Virus record (IMG/VR): IMGVR_UViG_3300044302_003458
Location: 1-25,226 of that record
From: a virus
Reading direction: 5' to 3' (one strand)
DNA: 25,226 bases
Shown piece by piece: positions 15,308 through 21,711 of this stretch. Within the stretch, counting starts at the first letter, position 1, and the number at the start of each line of letters is the position of its first letter. A program made the translations under genes and the position numbers. The notes under the pieces are model-generated. The model made no database searches, was not told the DNA's origin, and saw only the letters and a list, made by a program, of their open reading frames with translations.

Positions 15308-15610
15308 ATGAAAGATAAAATGTCTCATCCCACAAAAGAAGGAGAATTTATACTTCCTTTAGAATTACAATTCTCTATGCGTAAAGCAGAGATGAACGCC
15401 CAAGAGATGACATGGGAACAATTATATGGTGCTTTAATTAATTTATATTACCAACGTTTGATGGAATGGCATGCAGTTAAATCTTTAATGACAGAAGAAA
15501 ATATCAATATAGATTTTAGTATTCCTACAGATATAGAATTAAAAAAACTAGCTGATCAATTTAATTTAATAGATGAAGACGATGAGGAAGATCCTTTTCA
15601 AGCAATCTAA
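15308..15610 (+). CDS. nblA: NblA-like phycobilisome degradation adaptor
   Basis: The product has 100 residues. NblA is a small helix-loop-helix adaptor that links phycobiliproteins to Clp protease and triggers phycobilisome breakdown. Residues 14-61 align without gaps to the NblA pattern: FILPLELQFSMRK, then MTWEQL and LINLYYQRL, then VKSLM. Key positions kept are the Leu-Glu-x-Gln-Phe start (18-22), Glu37, Leu39, Gln49 and Lys58. Normal NblA is about 60 residues. Here a 40-residue acidic C-terminus (ending DEDDEEDPFQAI) is added. Starts at 15308 or 15320 are both possible, and no ribosome binding site is evident. It ends convergent with the DUF3310 gene, sharing three bases at the stop codons. 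A weaker alternative is a generic phage helix-loop-helix protein. Confidence 0.68.
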   Translation: MKDKMSHPTKEGEFILPLELQFSMRKAEMNAQEMTWEQLYGALINLYYQRLMEWHAVKSLMTEENINIDFSIPTDIELKKLADQFNLIDEDDEEDPFQAI

Positions 15611-15948
15611 CCTAATAGTTTATTTAAATACCATTTAGCTTTTTTTAAAGATTCAATTCCTCCTTTGTGTTTTTCTCTCCATAGATATTTAATAATATTT
15701 CCTTTTAAATAACCACGAAATTCTTCAGCACTAAGTTGAGCTTCAATAGCATCAATACATTCAATACTTCCAGCAGCATAGTGTATTGGTCTATCTACAT
15801 TATCAAATTGATGAAAATGAGTGTCTTTTTCGTCCATTTGATTATCAATAAATTTAGTAATATTTTCCCATTTTAAGGGAGATTCTTTAGTTATTTGATA
15901 TATATCAGTAACTTCATTTTTTTCTGCTTCTGGACCAGCCATACGCAT
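15607..15948 (-). CDS. DUF3310 protein
   Basis: The C-terminal half of this ~113-residue product matches DUF3310 (phage nucleotide-kinase-like family of unproven function): RPIHYAAGSIECIDAIEA, GYLKGNIIKYLWR, then KGGIESLKKAKWYL. I start the gene at the Met at 15948. The frame stays open upstream to 16182, but that extra stretch uses G/C-ending codons unlike the phage, while an overlapping frame there uses normal AT-ending codons. No Shine-Dalgarno sequence is visible before 15948, so translation may depend on the upstream gene. The stop overlaps the nblA-like stop tail to tail. Confidence 0.8.
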   Translation of the reverse strand: MRMAGPEAEKNEVTDIYQITKESPLKWENITKFIDNQMDEKDTHFHQFDNVDRPIHYAAGSIECIDAIEAQLSAEEFRGYLKGNIIKYLWREKHKGGIESLKKAKWYLNKLLG

Positions 15949-15965
15949 TTTAGGAGAAGTCTCGT

Positions 15966-16334
15966 CTATGCGGTCAAACCACGTCTCATTAGAGATTGTT
16001 TGAACATCTCTTCTGATGGTTTCCCTAGTGATACCAGAAGTTTTGGAGATTTTGGAGATGAACCTAGATATTGGGAAGAATCTTCTAGGGATGGAATATA
16101 TCCTGTCAATCCAACTCTTTGGCTTTTGTCTCTTTTGTTTGCTTCTATCGTTAGATTTTCTCTTCCCATTCCTGATTCGCATGCAGTTAATCCACGATTA
16201 TACTGATCATAGAGAGGAACATCATTATTTTCATTACTTATTGGTTGTCCAAAATCTTCTATTGATAAAGAAGGACAATCAAGTTCATCAATAAAATTAC
16301 CTAAGAACTTACTTTTAGATGCGTATCCAGCCAT
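15966..16334 (-). CDS. Hypothetical protein (122 aa)
   Basis: The soluble product begins MAGYASKSKFLGNFIDELD and is polar and rich in Ser, Gly and Glu, with no motif or membrane segment. It overlaps a second open frame on the same strand, but this frame has mostly A/T third positions like known phage genes, so I take it as the real one. It ends 17 bases before the DUF3310 start and probably forms a two-gene leftward unit with it. TATAAT lies only four bases before its ATG, too close for a normal promoter unless the message is leaderless. Confidence 0.6.
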   Translation of the reverse strand: MAGYASKSKFLGNFIDELDCPSLSIEDFGQPISNENNDVPLYDQYNRGLTACESGMGRENLTIEANKRDKSQRVGLTGYIPSLEDSSQYLGSSPKSPKLLVSLGKPSEEMFKQSLMRRGLTA

Positions 16335-16376
16335 GGGATTATACGATTCTTGATGTATTTCTTTTACAATATTATC

Positions 16377-16760
16377 ATGGCAAGATTCTATGATTCAACT
16401 TACGATCCTCAAAAGGATTCAGGTACTTCAGGGATTGAAGTAACAGATTTAAATCCTGAAAAAGCTTATGATACAGACTTACGTAGAGTTGATCCTGATC
16501 TAAGAGATGATTTAGGAAAAAATGAAAAACCAGATAAAGTTGCTAGATTCACAAAAGCTGTAAAAATAGCTAATGATTATAAACAAAGAAGAGGAATTGC
16601 TGAACCAACATTAAATGGAAAAACACCTATAACAAAAGCAGTTATAAATGGTGTTGAATTACCTAGTTTAAGAGGAAGAAATTATGGAGATCCAGGTGCT
16701 GGAGCCACTGAATATGCACATAAACCTAAATCTGGTTTTGGTACTTTTTATAATTTCTAG
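16377..16760 (+). CDS. Hypothetical small protein (127 aa)
   Basis: The frame opens at TTG 16350, but the natural start is ATG 16377 (MARFYDSTYDPQKDSG), since the upstream residues are out of character. The soluble, charged product has KVARFTKAVKIANDYKQRRG in the centre and a Gly/Arg-rich end (SLRGRNYGDPGAGATEY...GFGTFYNF). It is the only rightward gene in a leftward neighbourhood and its last 35 bases overlap the end of the Wzc-like ATPase gene on the other strand. The function is unknown; a small virion protein is possible. Confidence 0.6.
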   Translation: MARFYDSTYDPQKDSGTSGIEVTDLNPEKAYDTDLRRVDPDLRDDLGKNEKPDKVARFTKAVKIANDYKQRRGIAEPTLNGKTPITKAVINGVELPSLRGRNYGDPGAGATEYAHKPKSGFGTFYNF

Positions 16761-17448
16761 AATTAAGAATCAAGGCTGGAATAAAAAGATTTCTTTTTAA
16801 ATTGTTTCGTATAATTCTATTGAATTTTGTATCTGTTAAATTATTTTCGTGTACTAACATAAGTAAAAGATCTATTTCTTTATAAAATTGAGGATAAAAA
16901 TCTACTTTAGATAAGGGACATAAATCATAAATAATTAGATCTATATTTTTTAATTGATGTAGTCTTTGATTAAAAAGATTTATATTATCTTTTTTTAAAA
17001 TTTTTGTATCTAAATTGTTTTTTCTAATTCCTGCAGTAATAATTTTAAAATTATTATTAATTGAATGTATTGCTTTTTCTATAGGTATATTTTGATCATT
17101 TAAAAGTTCACATAAACCAAAAGTATTTTTTATATTTAAACGAGTATGTACATGTGTTCTTCTTATATCTCCATCAATTAATAATACTTTTAAATTCAAT
17201 GAAGAAAAAATTTTTGCTAATATTATATTTATTAAAGATTTACCTTGATTACTAAAAGGACTTGTTATTGATAAAATTTTAATTGGATAAATTTTATTTA
17301 TCAAAAAAAACAAATCATATATAAAAGAAAAATCTTTTATAGGAATATTATTTAATTTTTTAATTATAGATTTGTTTTGTTCTCTTGCATCTTTAAAAGG
17401 TTCTAAATAAGGAATTGATCCAATAATAGGAATATTATACTTTTGCAT
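16726..17448 (-). CDS. Wzc/CpsD-like (BY-kinase or ParA family) P-loop ATPase
   Basis: The product has 240 residues from the ATG at 17448, chosen over an open frame to 17583 because the extra part runs inside dcd and lacks pattern. Features follow the cytoplasmic domain of bacterial tyrosine kinases in order: PIIGSIP near the start, Walker A TSPFSNQGKS (62-71, Lys70), Walker A' LLIDGDIRR (89-97), GLCELL (111-116), Walker B IIYDLCPL (172-179, Asp175) and PALILN (224-229). BY-kinases (Wzc/CpsD) phosphorylate themselves on C-terminal tyrosines and control capsule export. This protein has only Tyr233 and Tyr236 there and no membrane domain. A ParA/MinD-type ATPase is the main alternative. It is the last gene of the leftward operon and overlaps dcd by 14 bases. 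A DNA or capsule-control role is inferred. Confidence 0.62.
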   Translation of the reverse strand: MQKYNIPIIGSIPYLEPFKDAREQNKSIIKKLNNIPIKDFSFIYDLFFLINKIYPIKILSITSPFSNQGKSLINIILAKIFSSLNLKVLLIDGDIRRTHVHTRLNIKNTFGLCELLNDQNIPIEKAIHSINNNFKIITAGIRKNNLDTKILKKDNINLFNQRLHQLKNIDLIIYDLCPLSKVDFYPQFYKEIDLLLMLVHENNLTDTKFNRIIRNNLKRNLFIPALILNSRNYKKYQNQI

Positions 17449-18022
17449 ATACAACTTTTTTAGGTTGATTTTGATATTTACCTTTACGATCTTTATAACT
17501 AACTGAACAAGATTTTCCACGGAAAAATAATAATTGTATGATACCTTCATTTGCATAAATACGATTAAATAATCCTGTTGCATTATTAATTTGTAAAGTT
17601 AAATATCCTTCCCAACCTCCTTCTGCAGGTGTAATATTGCAATGAATTCCTGAACGTGCATAACTTGATTTACCCGCTGGAATTACGGTTATATCTTCTG
17701 GTAAATGTAAACGTTCTTCTGCAACACACAAAGCATAGCCATAAGGAGGAATCATAAAATAGGTACCCTTTTCATCTTCTTTTAATTCTGTTTCTTTTAA
17801 TATGTCAGAACTAAAATTCTTTGGGTCACAATCGCCTCTTGAAGGTGTACCAAATATCAAACATTGCTTAGGAGATAAACGTATATCATAACCATAAGAA
17901 CCTAGACCATAACTAAGTATTTTACGTCCGTTTTCTTCTCTAACTACATGATCTGTAAAAGGAGCAATTAATTTATCACCTAAAGATAAAGCTTTGATTT
18001 CCCAATCACAAAGAATGCTCAT
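17435..18022 (-). CDS. dcd: dCTP deaminase-like protein
   Basis: The 195-residue product matches the trimeric dCTP deaminase/dUTPase family, which converts dCTP to dUTP for dTMP synthesis. Visible marks are LSYGLGSYGYDIRLSP (36-51), AGKSSYARSGI (116-126, with the substrate-binding Ser-Ser and Arg123), GGWEGYLTLQINN (135-147), IYANEGIIQLLFF (155-167) and SYKDRKGKYQNQ near the end. The residue at 144 is Gln (codon CAA), where the general-base Glu of deaminases normally stands in the LTLEI motif. The enzyme may therefore be inactive or altered. The gene is fifth in the leftward operon and its 3' end overlaps the Wzc-like gene. Confidence 0.93.
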   Translation of the reverse strand: MSILCDWEIKALSLGDKLIAPFTDHVVREENGRKILSYGLGSYGYDIRLSPKQCLIFGTPSRGDCDPKNFSSDILKETELKEDEKGTYFMIPPYGYALCVAEERLHLPEDITVIPAGKSSYARSGIHCNITPAEGGWEGYLTLQINNATGLFNRIYANEGIIQLLFFRGKSCSVSYKDRKGKYQNQPKKVVYAKV

Positions 18023-18055
18023 AATTTTCTAGTCAGTTTTATCAGTATAAGAATG

Positions 18056-18643
18056 TCAACACAAAATGCGACCTTTTTCAGAATAAATTTCAATAAATCT
18101 TTCAGTCATTTGTGTTGGGTTATTAATAGGAGGTAAATAAACTAAAAAAGAAGTACAAGTTTTATGTTTTGTTATACCTTTACTAGTATTTTTTATTAAT
18201 AAAGGAGCTGTTTTTAAAATACAAATAGGAAAATCAAATATTTTTTGTTCATAACGAATCATGTCAGGACAATTTGTAAAATATAAACCTTGTTTTATAT
18301 CACCTGACAACCATGAATTATATAATTTTCTAAACCATACAGCATGTGATGAAACTAATGTAGGAGAGGAAGCTCTTGTCATCTTCCATTTATCATTTTT
18401 TTTATCCCAGAAATATGCTCCTCTGGGTGGAAATAAATAAACATTTCCATACCATTGTTGACAATTTAATCCATCATCAGAAGGACATAAATAATTAGTT
18501 GCTTCTACATATTTATTTGCAGTTTTAGAACTAGCAACATCTAAATCTATTCCTTCTAATAAAGCATGTGCTGAAGCAACTAAATCATAATTAGTTATTA
18601 ATTCTAAATCTTCATTTCTTTTTCTAACATCATGTATAGCCAT
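18056..18643 (-). CDS. Phage adenine-methyltransferase-like protein, motif altered
   Basis: The 195-residue product resembles the phage DNA adenine methyltransferase (Dam_phage) layout: IDLDVASSKTANKYVEA (32-48), SDDGL (55-59), WYGNVYLFPPRG (64-75) and a C-terminal half with TCTSFLVYLPP. The usual catalytic motif NPPYG reads FPPRG here, losing both the Asn and the Tyr, so classical N6-adenine methylation is doubtful. I remember similar FPP-containing proteins in cyanophage genomes with no proven activity. The gene lies two bases downstream of the preceding gene in the leftward operon. It could be a DNA-binding or repurposed methyltransferase fold. Confidence 0.5.
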   Translation of the reverse strand: MAIHDVRKRNEDLELITNYDLVASAHALLEGIDLDVASSKTANKYVEATNYLCPSDDGLNCQQWYGNVYLFPPRGAYFWDKKNDKWKMTRASSPTLVSSHAVWFRKLYNSWLSGDIKQGLYFTNCPDMIRYEQKIFDFPICILKTAPLLIKNTSKGITKHKTCTSFLVYLPPINNPTQMTERFIEIYSEKGRILC

Positions 18644-18645
18644 TA

Positions 18646-19029
18646 TTATGGAGTAATTTCATCATAGTCAATTTCAAAATAACGCATTCCTTGTTGATCA
18701 TTAATTACATAACCAGCTTTAGAATCAGGATCTATTTTTTGAGCCGCTTCTATAATTCTACGAAAACTTTCTACAAGATCATCATTAGAGTTTCTTTCTG
18801 CATCTTCTTTAGCTGAATTTAATTCTTCTAACGTTAAATAGAACATAGATTTATCTTTTATATTTGGTTGAAATACCATTACACCTGGACCTTCTAAAGC
18901 CCATAGTTTTGTATATTGCATACCCATATCACCCAAAATAAATTTGATAGTGGTATCTAACATTTGTGCTTTTTTTTCATCTACTTCAGGTCCAAGAATA
19001 GATGCTAATAAACGTTCTCTTCTATTCAT
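18646..19029 (-). CDS. Hypothetical protein (127 aa)
   Basis: The soluble product begins MNRRERLLASILGPEV with a helical N-terminus. The centre reads as beta strands (KLWALEGPGVMVFQPN, then SMFYLTLEELN), followed by a charged helix (SAKEDAERNSNDDLVESFRRIIEAAQ) and an acidic end. No known domain is recognised. Its start overlaps the preceding stop by four bases (ATGA) and its stop lies two bases before the next ATG, so it is translated as part of the leftward operon. Confidence 0.55.
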   Translation of the reverse strand: MNRRERLLASILGPEVDEKKAQMLDTTIKFILGDMGMQYTKLWALEGPGVMVFQPNIKDKSMFYLTLEELNSAKEDAERNSNDDLVESFRRIIEAAQKIDPDSKAGYVINDQQGMRYFEIDYDEITP

Positions 19030-19487
19030 TTTTTTAATAATCCTTGTTTTGATAATGAGTCTAAAAGTTTAGGCATAGGTTGGTATAAAACAACCATTTT
19101 GCCAAGGACACCTCGTTTTTTAACAAGTTTTCCTTCTTTATCTCTTAGTTTATCGAATTCTCCTGAACGTATCAAATATTCAGCAACACAACGCAGTCTT
19201 CTTTTTAAAGGCAATTCTGCTTGTGGAAATTTTCCACAGATAGTATCAGGTGTCATATCTTTAAATGCAATTCTTAAACGATTAGCTAAAGTCATATTTG
19301 AATTAGCATCTTCTTCTTCATAGTTTTTTATATTTTCTAAATATCTTTTTAAAATAGAATCATTAAAAGAACCATAGGGAGGAATAAAATCTTTAACTTG
19401 TTTAATTAAAGATTCAGATAAAAGATCTGTATAGTTTTTAATCGTTACTTCTGAGATATTTATATTTTTAAAGCGATGAGCCATCAT
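19026..19487 (-). CDS. Hypothetical protein, possible winged-helix fold
   Basis: The product has 153 residues starting MMAHRFKNINISEVT. The C-terminal ~50 residues contain LRCVAEYLIRSGEFDKLRD followed by a turn and RGVLGKMVVLYQP, which looks like a recognition helix plus beta wing, but I cannot assign a family. The rest is helical and charged. Both ends overlap neighbours by four bases, showing tight translational coupling within the leftward operon headed by an HTH gene. Confidence 0.5.
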   Translation of the reverse strand: MMAHRFKNINISEVTIKNYTDLLSESLIKQVKDFIPPYGSFNDSILKRYLENIKNYEEEDANSNMTLANRLRIAFKDMTPDTICGKFPQAELPLKRRLRCVAEYLIRSGEFDKLRDKEGKLVKKRGVLGKMVVLYQPMPKLLDSLSKQGLLKK

Positions 19488-19909
19488 TCTAATTTTCCAA
19501 TAGTTGTAGTTTTATACATAGGAGATGCTTTTTTCCTATAATCTTGGTTTTCCATTTTGCGATTTTTTGCAAAAGATTGAACTAAAGAATTCCATGGAAT
19601 CCTAATGATTGCTTTTCTTGTTGGATTTGGAGATGCGTTAACATAATGGATACCTTCTATCCAACCTTTATCAGGAGTTTTTCGACCCAATGCCATCCAA
19701 TTTCTTAAGGTTTGATCAGAAACATGTAATCTTTTAGCACATTCTTCAGTCGATATGTATTCATCAGTAAAAGCTGAAGGATCTAAAACATCAGTTTCTC
19801 CTTTAGAATAACGTGTATGCCAAATAGAAGATAAAATATTTTTTATTCCTTTTAATTCCCAAGCTATATCTTCAAGACCTTTTCTAATTCCAACCTTCAT
19901 AATGAGCAT
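19484..19909 (-). CDS. HTH DNA-binding protein heading the leftward operon
   Basis: The product has 141 residues, with alternative starts at Met1 (19909) and Met4 (19900). Residues 51-75 read EYISTEECAKRLHVSDQTLRNWMALG, an excisionase-type (HTH_17) helix-turn-helix, followed by a basic WIEGIHYV...RKAIIRIPWNSLVQSF segment likely completing the domain. The N-terminal ~45 residues form a helix without clear function. As the first gene of a compact operon, next to a 16-base palindrome, it is a good candidate for the operon's autoregulator, although an excisionase or small-terminase-like role cannot be ruled out. Confidence 0.7.
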   Translation of the reverse strand: MLIMKVGIRKGLEDIAWELKGIKNILSSIWHTRYSKGETDVLDPSAFTDEYISTEECAKRLHVSDQTLRNWMALGRKTPDKGWIEGIHYVNASPNPTRKAIIRIPWNSLVQSFAKNRKMENQDYRKKASPMYKTTTIGKLE

Positions 19910-19918
19910 TTCTCTTTA

Positions 19919-19934
19919 TTAGATGCTAATCTAA
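19919..19934. promoter_or_regulatory. Palindromic operator candidate
   Basis: TTAGAT GCTA ATCTAA is an inverted repeat with perfect six-base arms and a four-base spacer. It sits in the 44-base gap between the leftward HTH gene (start 19909) and the rightward gene at 19954, where a divergent promoter must lie. It fits an operator for a dimeric regulator, most simply the adjacent HTH protein. Confidence 0.5.
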
Positions 19935-19953
19935 TTATGAATATTTTGCTTAA

Positions 19954-20301
19954 ATGGATTCTCAATTTCCTTCAAATCAACCACAAGTACCAAATCAAAT
20001 TCCTCCTGCTCAGGAACCAACACCAAATCAAATACCTCCTATTCCAGAACAAGTACCAAACAGATTAAGTTTAGAACAAATAGAAGGAATGAAACGGCTT
20101 GCAAAAGAACAAGCTATTCAACAAGTTATAAGTCAAAGAACTTATCAAAATGAACCTAAAATAGTTTATGTAAGAAGAAATCTTACTATTGCTGAATTAA
20201 TTTTAATATTTATTATTTCTACTGGATTAGTATTTGGAGTACAAGTTGGATGGAATGTTATAAATAATTATTTACCTAAAATTGAAATCAAAATGAATTA
20301 A
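19954..20301 (+). CDS. Proline-rich single-pass membrane protein
   Basis: The product has 115 residues. The first ~37 residues are rich in Pro, Gln and Asn with a repeated PNQIPP(A/I) unit. A helix (LEQIEGMKRLAKEQAIQQV) follows, then a basic KIVYVRRN segment, and a transmembrane helix at residues ~78-98 (TIAELILIFIISTGLVFGVQ) leading to a short tail. Positive residues before the helix suggest the N-terminus is cytoplasmic. I recall similar proteins at the start of cyanophage fibre modules, without known function. The gene is divergent from the HTH operon. Confidence 0.6.
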   Translation: MDSQFPSNQPQVPNQIPPAQEPTPNQIPPIPEQVPNRLSLEQIEGMKRLAKEQAIQQVISQRTYQNEPKIVYVRRNLTIAELILIFIISTGLVFGVQVGWNVINNYLPKIEIKMN

Positions 20302-20353
20302 ATAGATAAGATTAGCAATTTATAATAAAGTATAAGGCTTATAAGTATAAATT

Positions 20354-21283
20354 GTGGCAAACAGAAGAATTAGTGAACTTCAAGAAATAGCAGGATTAAC
20401 TTTAGCTGATGCAGATTTATTTACCATAGTACAAACAGCAGAAGTTGACCCTGCGATTAAAAATAAAAAACTTACCATATCAGGAACAAAAGCATATTTA
20501 AATGTTTATTATCTTCCAAAAACGGGAGGAACAGTAAGTGGAAATGTAATTATACAAGATGATTTAACAGCTTCAGGAACAACTAGTTTAAATATTATAA
20601 ATTCAACAGGAACTGCTACTCTTCAAGCAGTAATTGTAAAAACTAATTTAACAGCAACAGGAACAATAAGTGGTACAACAATTACAGGTACATATATAAA
20701 AGGTACAGTAATAAGTGGACAAACTATTAGCGGTCTTACTGTTACTGGTAGTGTAGGTAATTTTACAGCTATAAGAGGAGCTACAATTTCTGGATTATCA
20801 ATAACTGGAAGTACAGCTAATTTCACTAATGTAACTGCTCAAGATTTTACTGTTGAAGATGATTTTATAGTTGCAGATGATGTAACCATAAGTGGAGATA
20901 CAACAATACTTGGAACTCTTACTGGAAATACAGTTACAGGAACTTCTTCTTTATTTACAAACGCAACAGCTACAAACATTACAGGTACAACTGTTACAGG
21001 TACAACAGCAAACTTTACTAATATTAATGCAGTTGACCTTAATGTATCTGATGATGTAGTTATTACAGATGATTTAACGGTTACAGGAACAATAGAAGGT
21101 AAAGGAACAATTTCTGGAAATACATTAACAGGAACTGTTGGTCAATTTACAAATTTAACAGCTACAAATATTACAGGTACAACTTTAATTACAGGTACAA
21201 CAATCAAAATGAGTGGAGATACAGTTGCCACACAAACTTACGCAACTGATACTTCTATTATTTTCGGAATTGCTCTTGGATAA
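20354..21283 (+). CDS. Tail fibre-like beta-repeat protein
   Basis: The product has 309 residues from GTG 20354. An N-terminal ~50-residue region (RRISELQEIAGLTLADADLF) resembles the virion-attachment region of many phage fibre genes. After it comes a long series of short Thr/Gly/Ser/Ile repeats of the kind TISGTTITGT and TANFTNI, most likely a trimeric beta-solenoid shaft. A DDF...DDVTISGD unit occurs twice (near residues 174-188 and 230-240), suggesting internal duplication. It heads a cluster of three fibre-type genes and probably forms part of the adsorption apparatus. It lacks an obvious receptor-binding tip or peptidase domain. Confidence 0.75.
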   Translation: MANRRISELQEIAGLTLADADLFTIVQTAEVDPAIKNKKLTISGTKAYLNVYYLPKTGGTVSGNVIIQDDLTASGTTSLNIINSTGTATLQAVIVKTNLTATGTISGTTITGTYIKGTVISGQTISGLTVTGSVGNFTAIRGATISGLSITGSTANFTNVTAQDFTVEDDFIVADDVTISGDTTILGTLTGNTVTGTSSLFTNATATNITGTTVTGTTANFTNINAVDLNVSDDVVITDDLTVTGTIEGKGTISGNTLTGTVGQFTNLTATNITGTTLITGTTIKMSGDTVATQTYATDTSIIFGIALG

Positions 21284-21327
21284 GGCAGCGTAAAATAGTA
21301 GATAACATGATAGGACTTTATTAATAA

Positions 21328-21708
21328 ATGGCTCGTTTTATCTCGGTCATCAGAAAAGATATTTCTAATACTTCTGGTTCACCGACAGCAATCATTACAG
21401 GATCAACTAATTCTAGCGGTGTTCCAGCTTCTACATACGGCGTTGTTCTTAGTATTTTAGCTTCTAATAAAAATGCAAACTCACAACATGTAACTGTTCA
21501 ACTAATTAAAGCAGGTGGAACAGGAAGTGAAGTTGTTGGTTCATTAATAACTTCAGGAATTATTCCTAGTCAATCTTCTTTGGAATTTATGACAGGAAAT
21601 AAAATGATTGTTGAACCAGGAGATTGGATAAAAGCTTATGCAACAGCTGCAAGTGCAATAGATATAACTGTTTCTTATATGCTTAACCCTCAAGACACTT
21701 CTATTTAA
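21328..21708 (+). CDS. Small fibre-associated virion protein
   Basis: The 126-residue beta-rich product (MARFISVIRKDISNTSG; later VVLSILASNKNANSQHVTVQLIKAG; IVEPGDWIKAYATAASAIDITVSYM) reads like a compact jelly-roll or Ig-type sandwich. It lies between two fibre genes, 3 bases before the giant fibre gene, and could be an adaptor or accessory fibre protein. Ribosome binding near its start is weak. There is no named family. Confidence 0.6.
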   Translation: MARFISVIRKDISNTSGSPTAIITGSTNSSGVPASTYGVVLSILASNKNANSQHVTVQLIKAGGTGSEVVGSLITSGIIPSQSSLEFMTGNKMIVEPGDWIKAYATAASAIDITVSYMLNPQDTSI

Positions 21709-21711
21709 ATC

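Noticed and set aside
16017-16294. Rightward frames 15895-16206 and 16016-16294
   Set aside because: They are the reverse complement of the 122-residue leftward gene, which shows normal phage codon bias. Their translations have implausible hydrophobic and aromatic runs.
17449-17583. Upstream extension of the Wzc-like frame
   Set aside because: It runs inside the well-supported dcd gene and translates to Asn/Lys/Ile-rich sequence without pattern. The ATG at 17448 starts directly before the conserved PIIGSIP.
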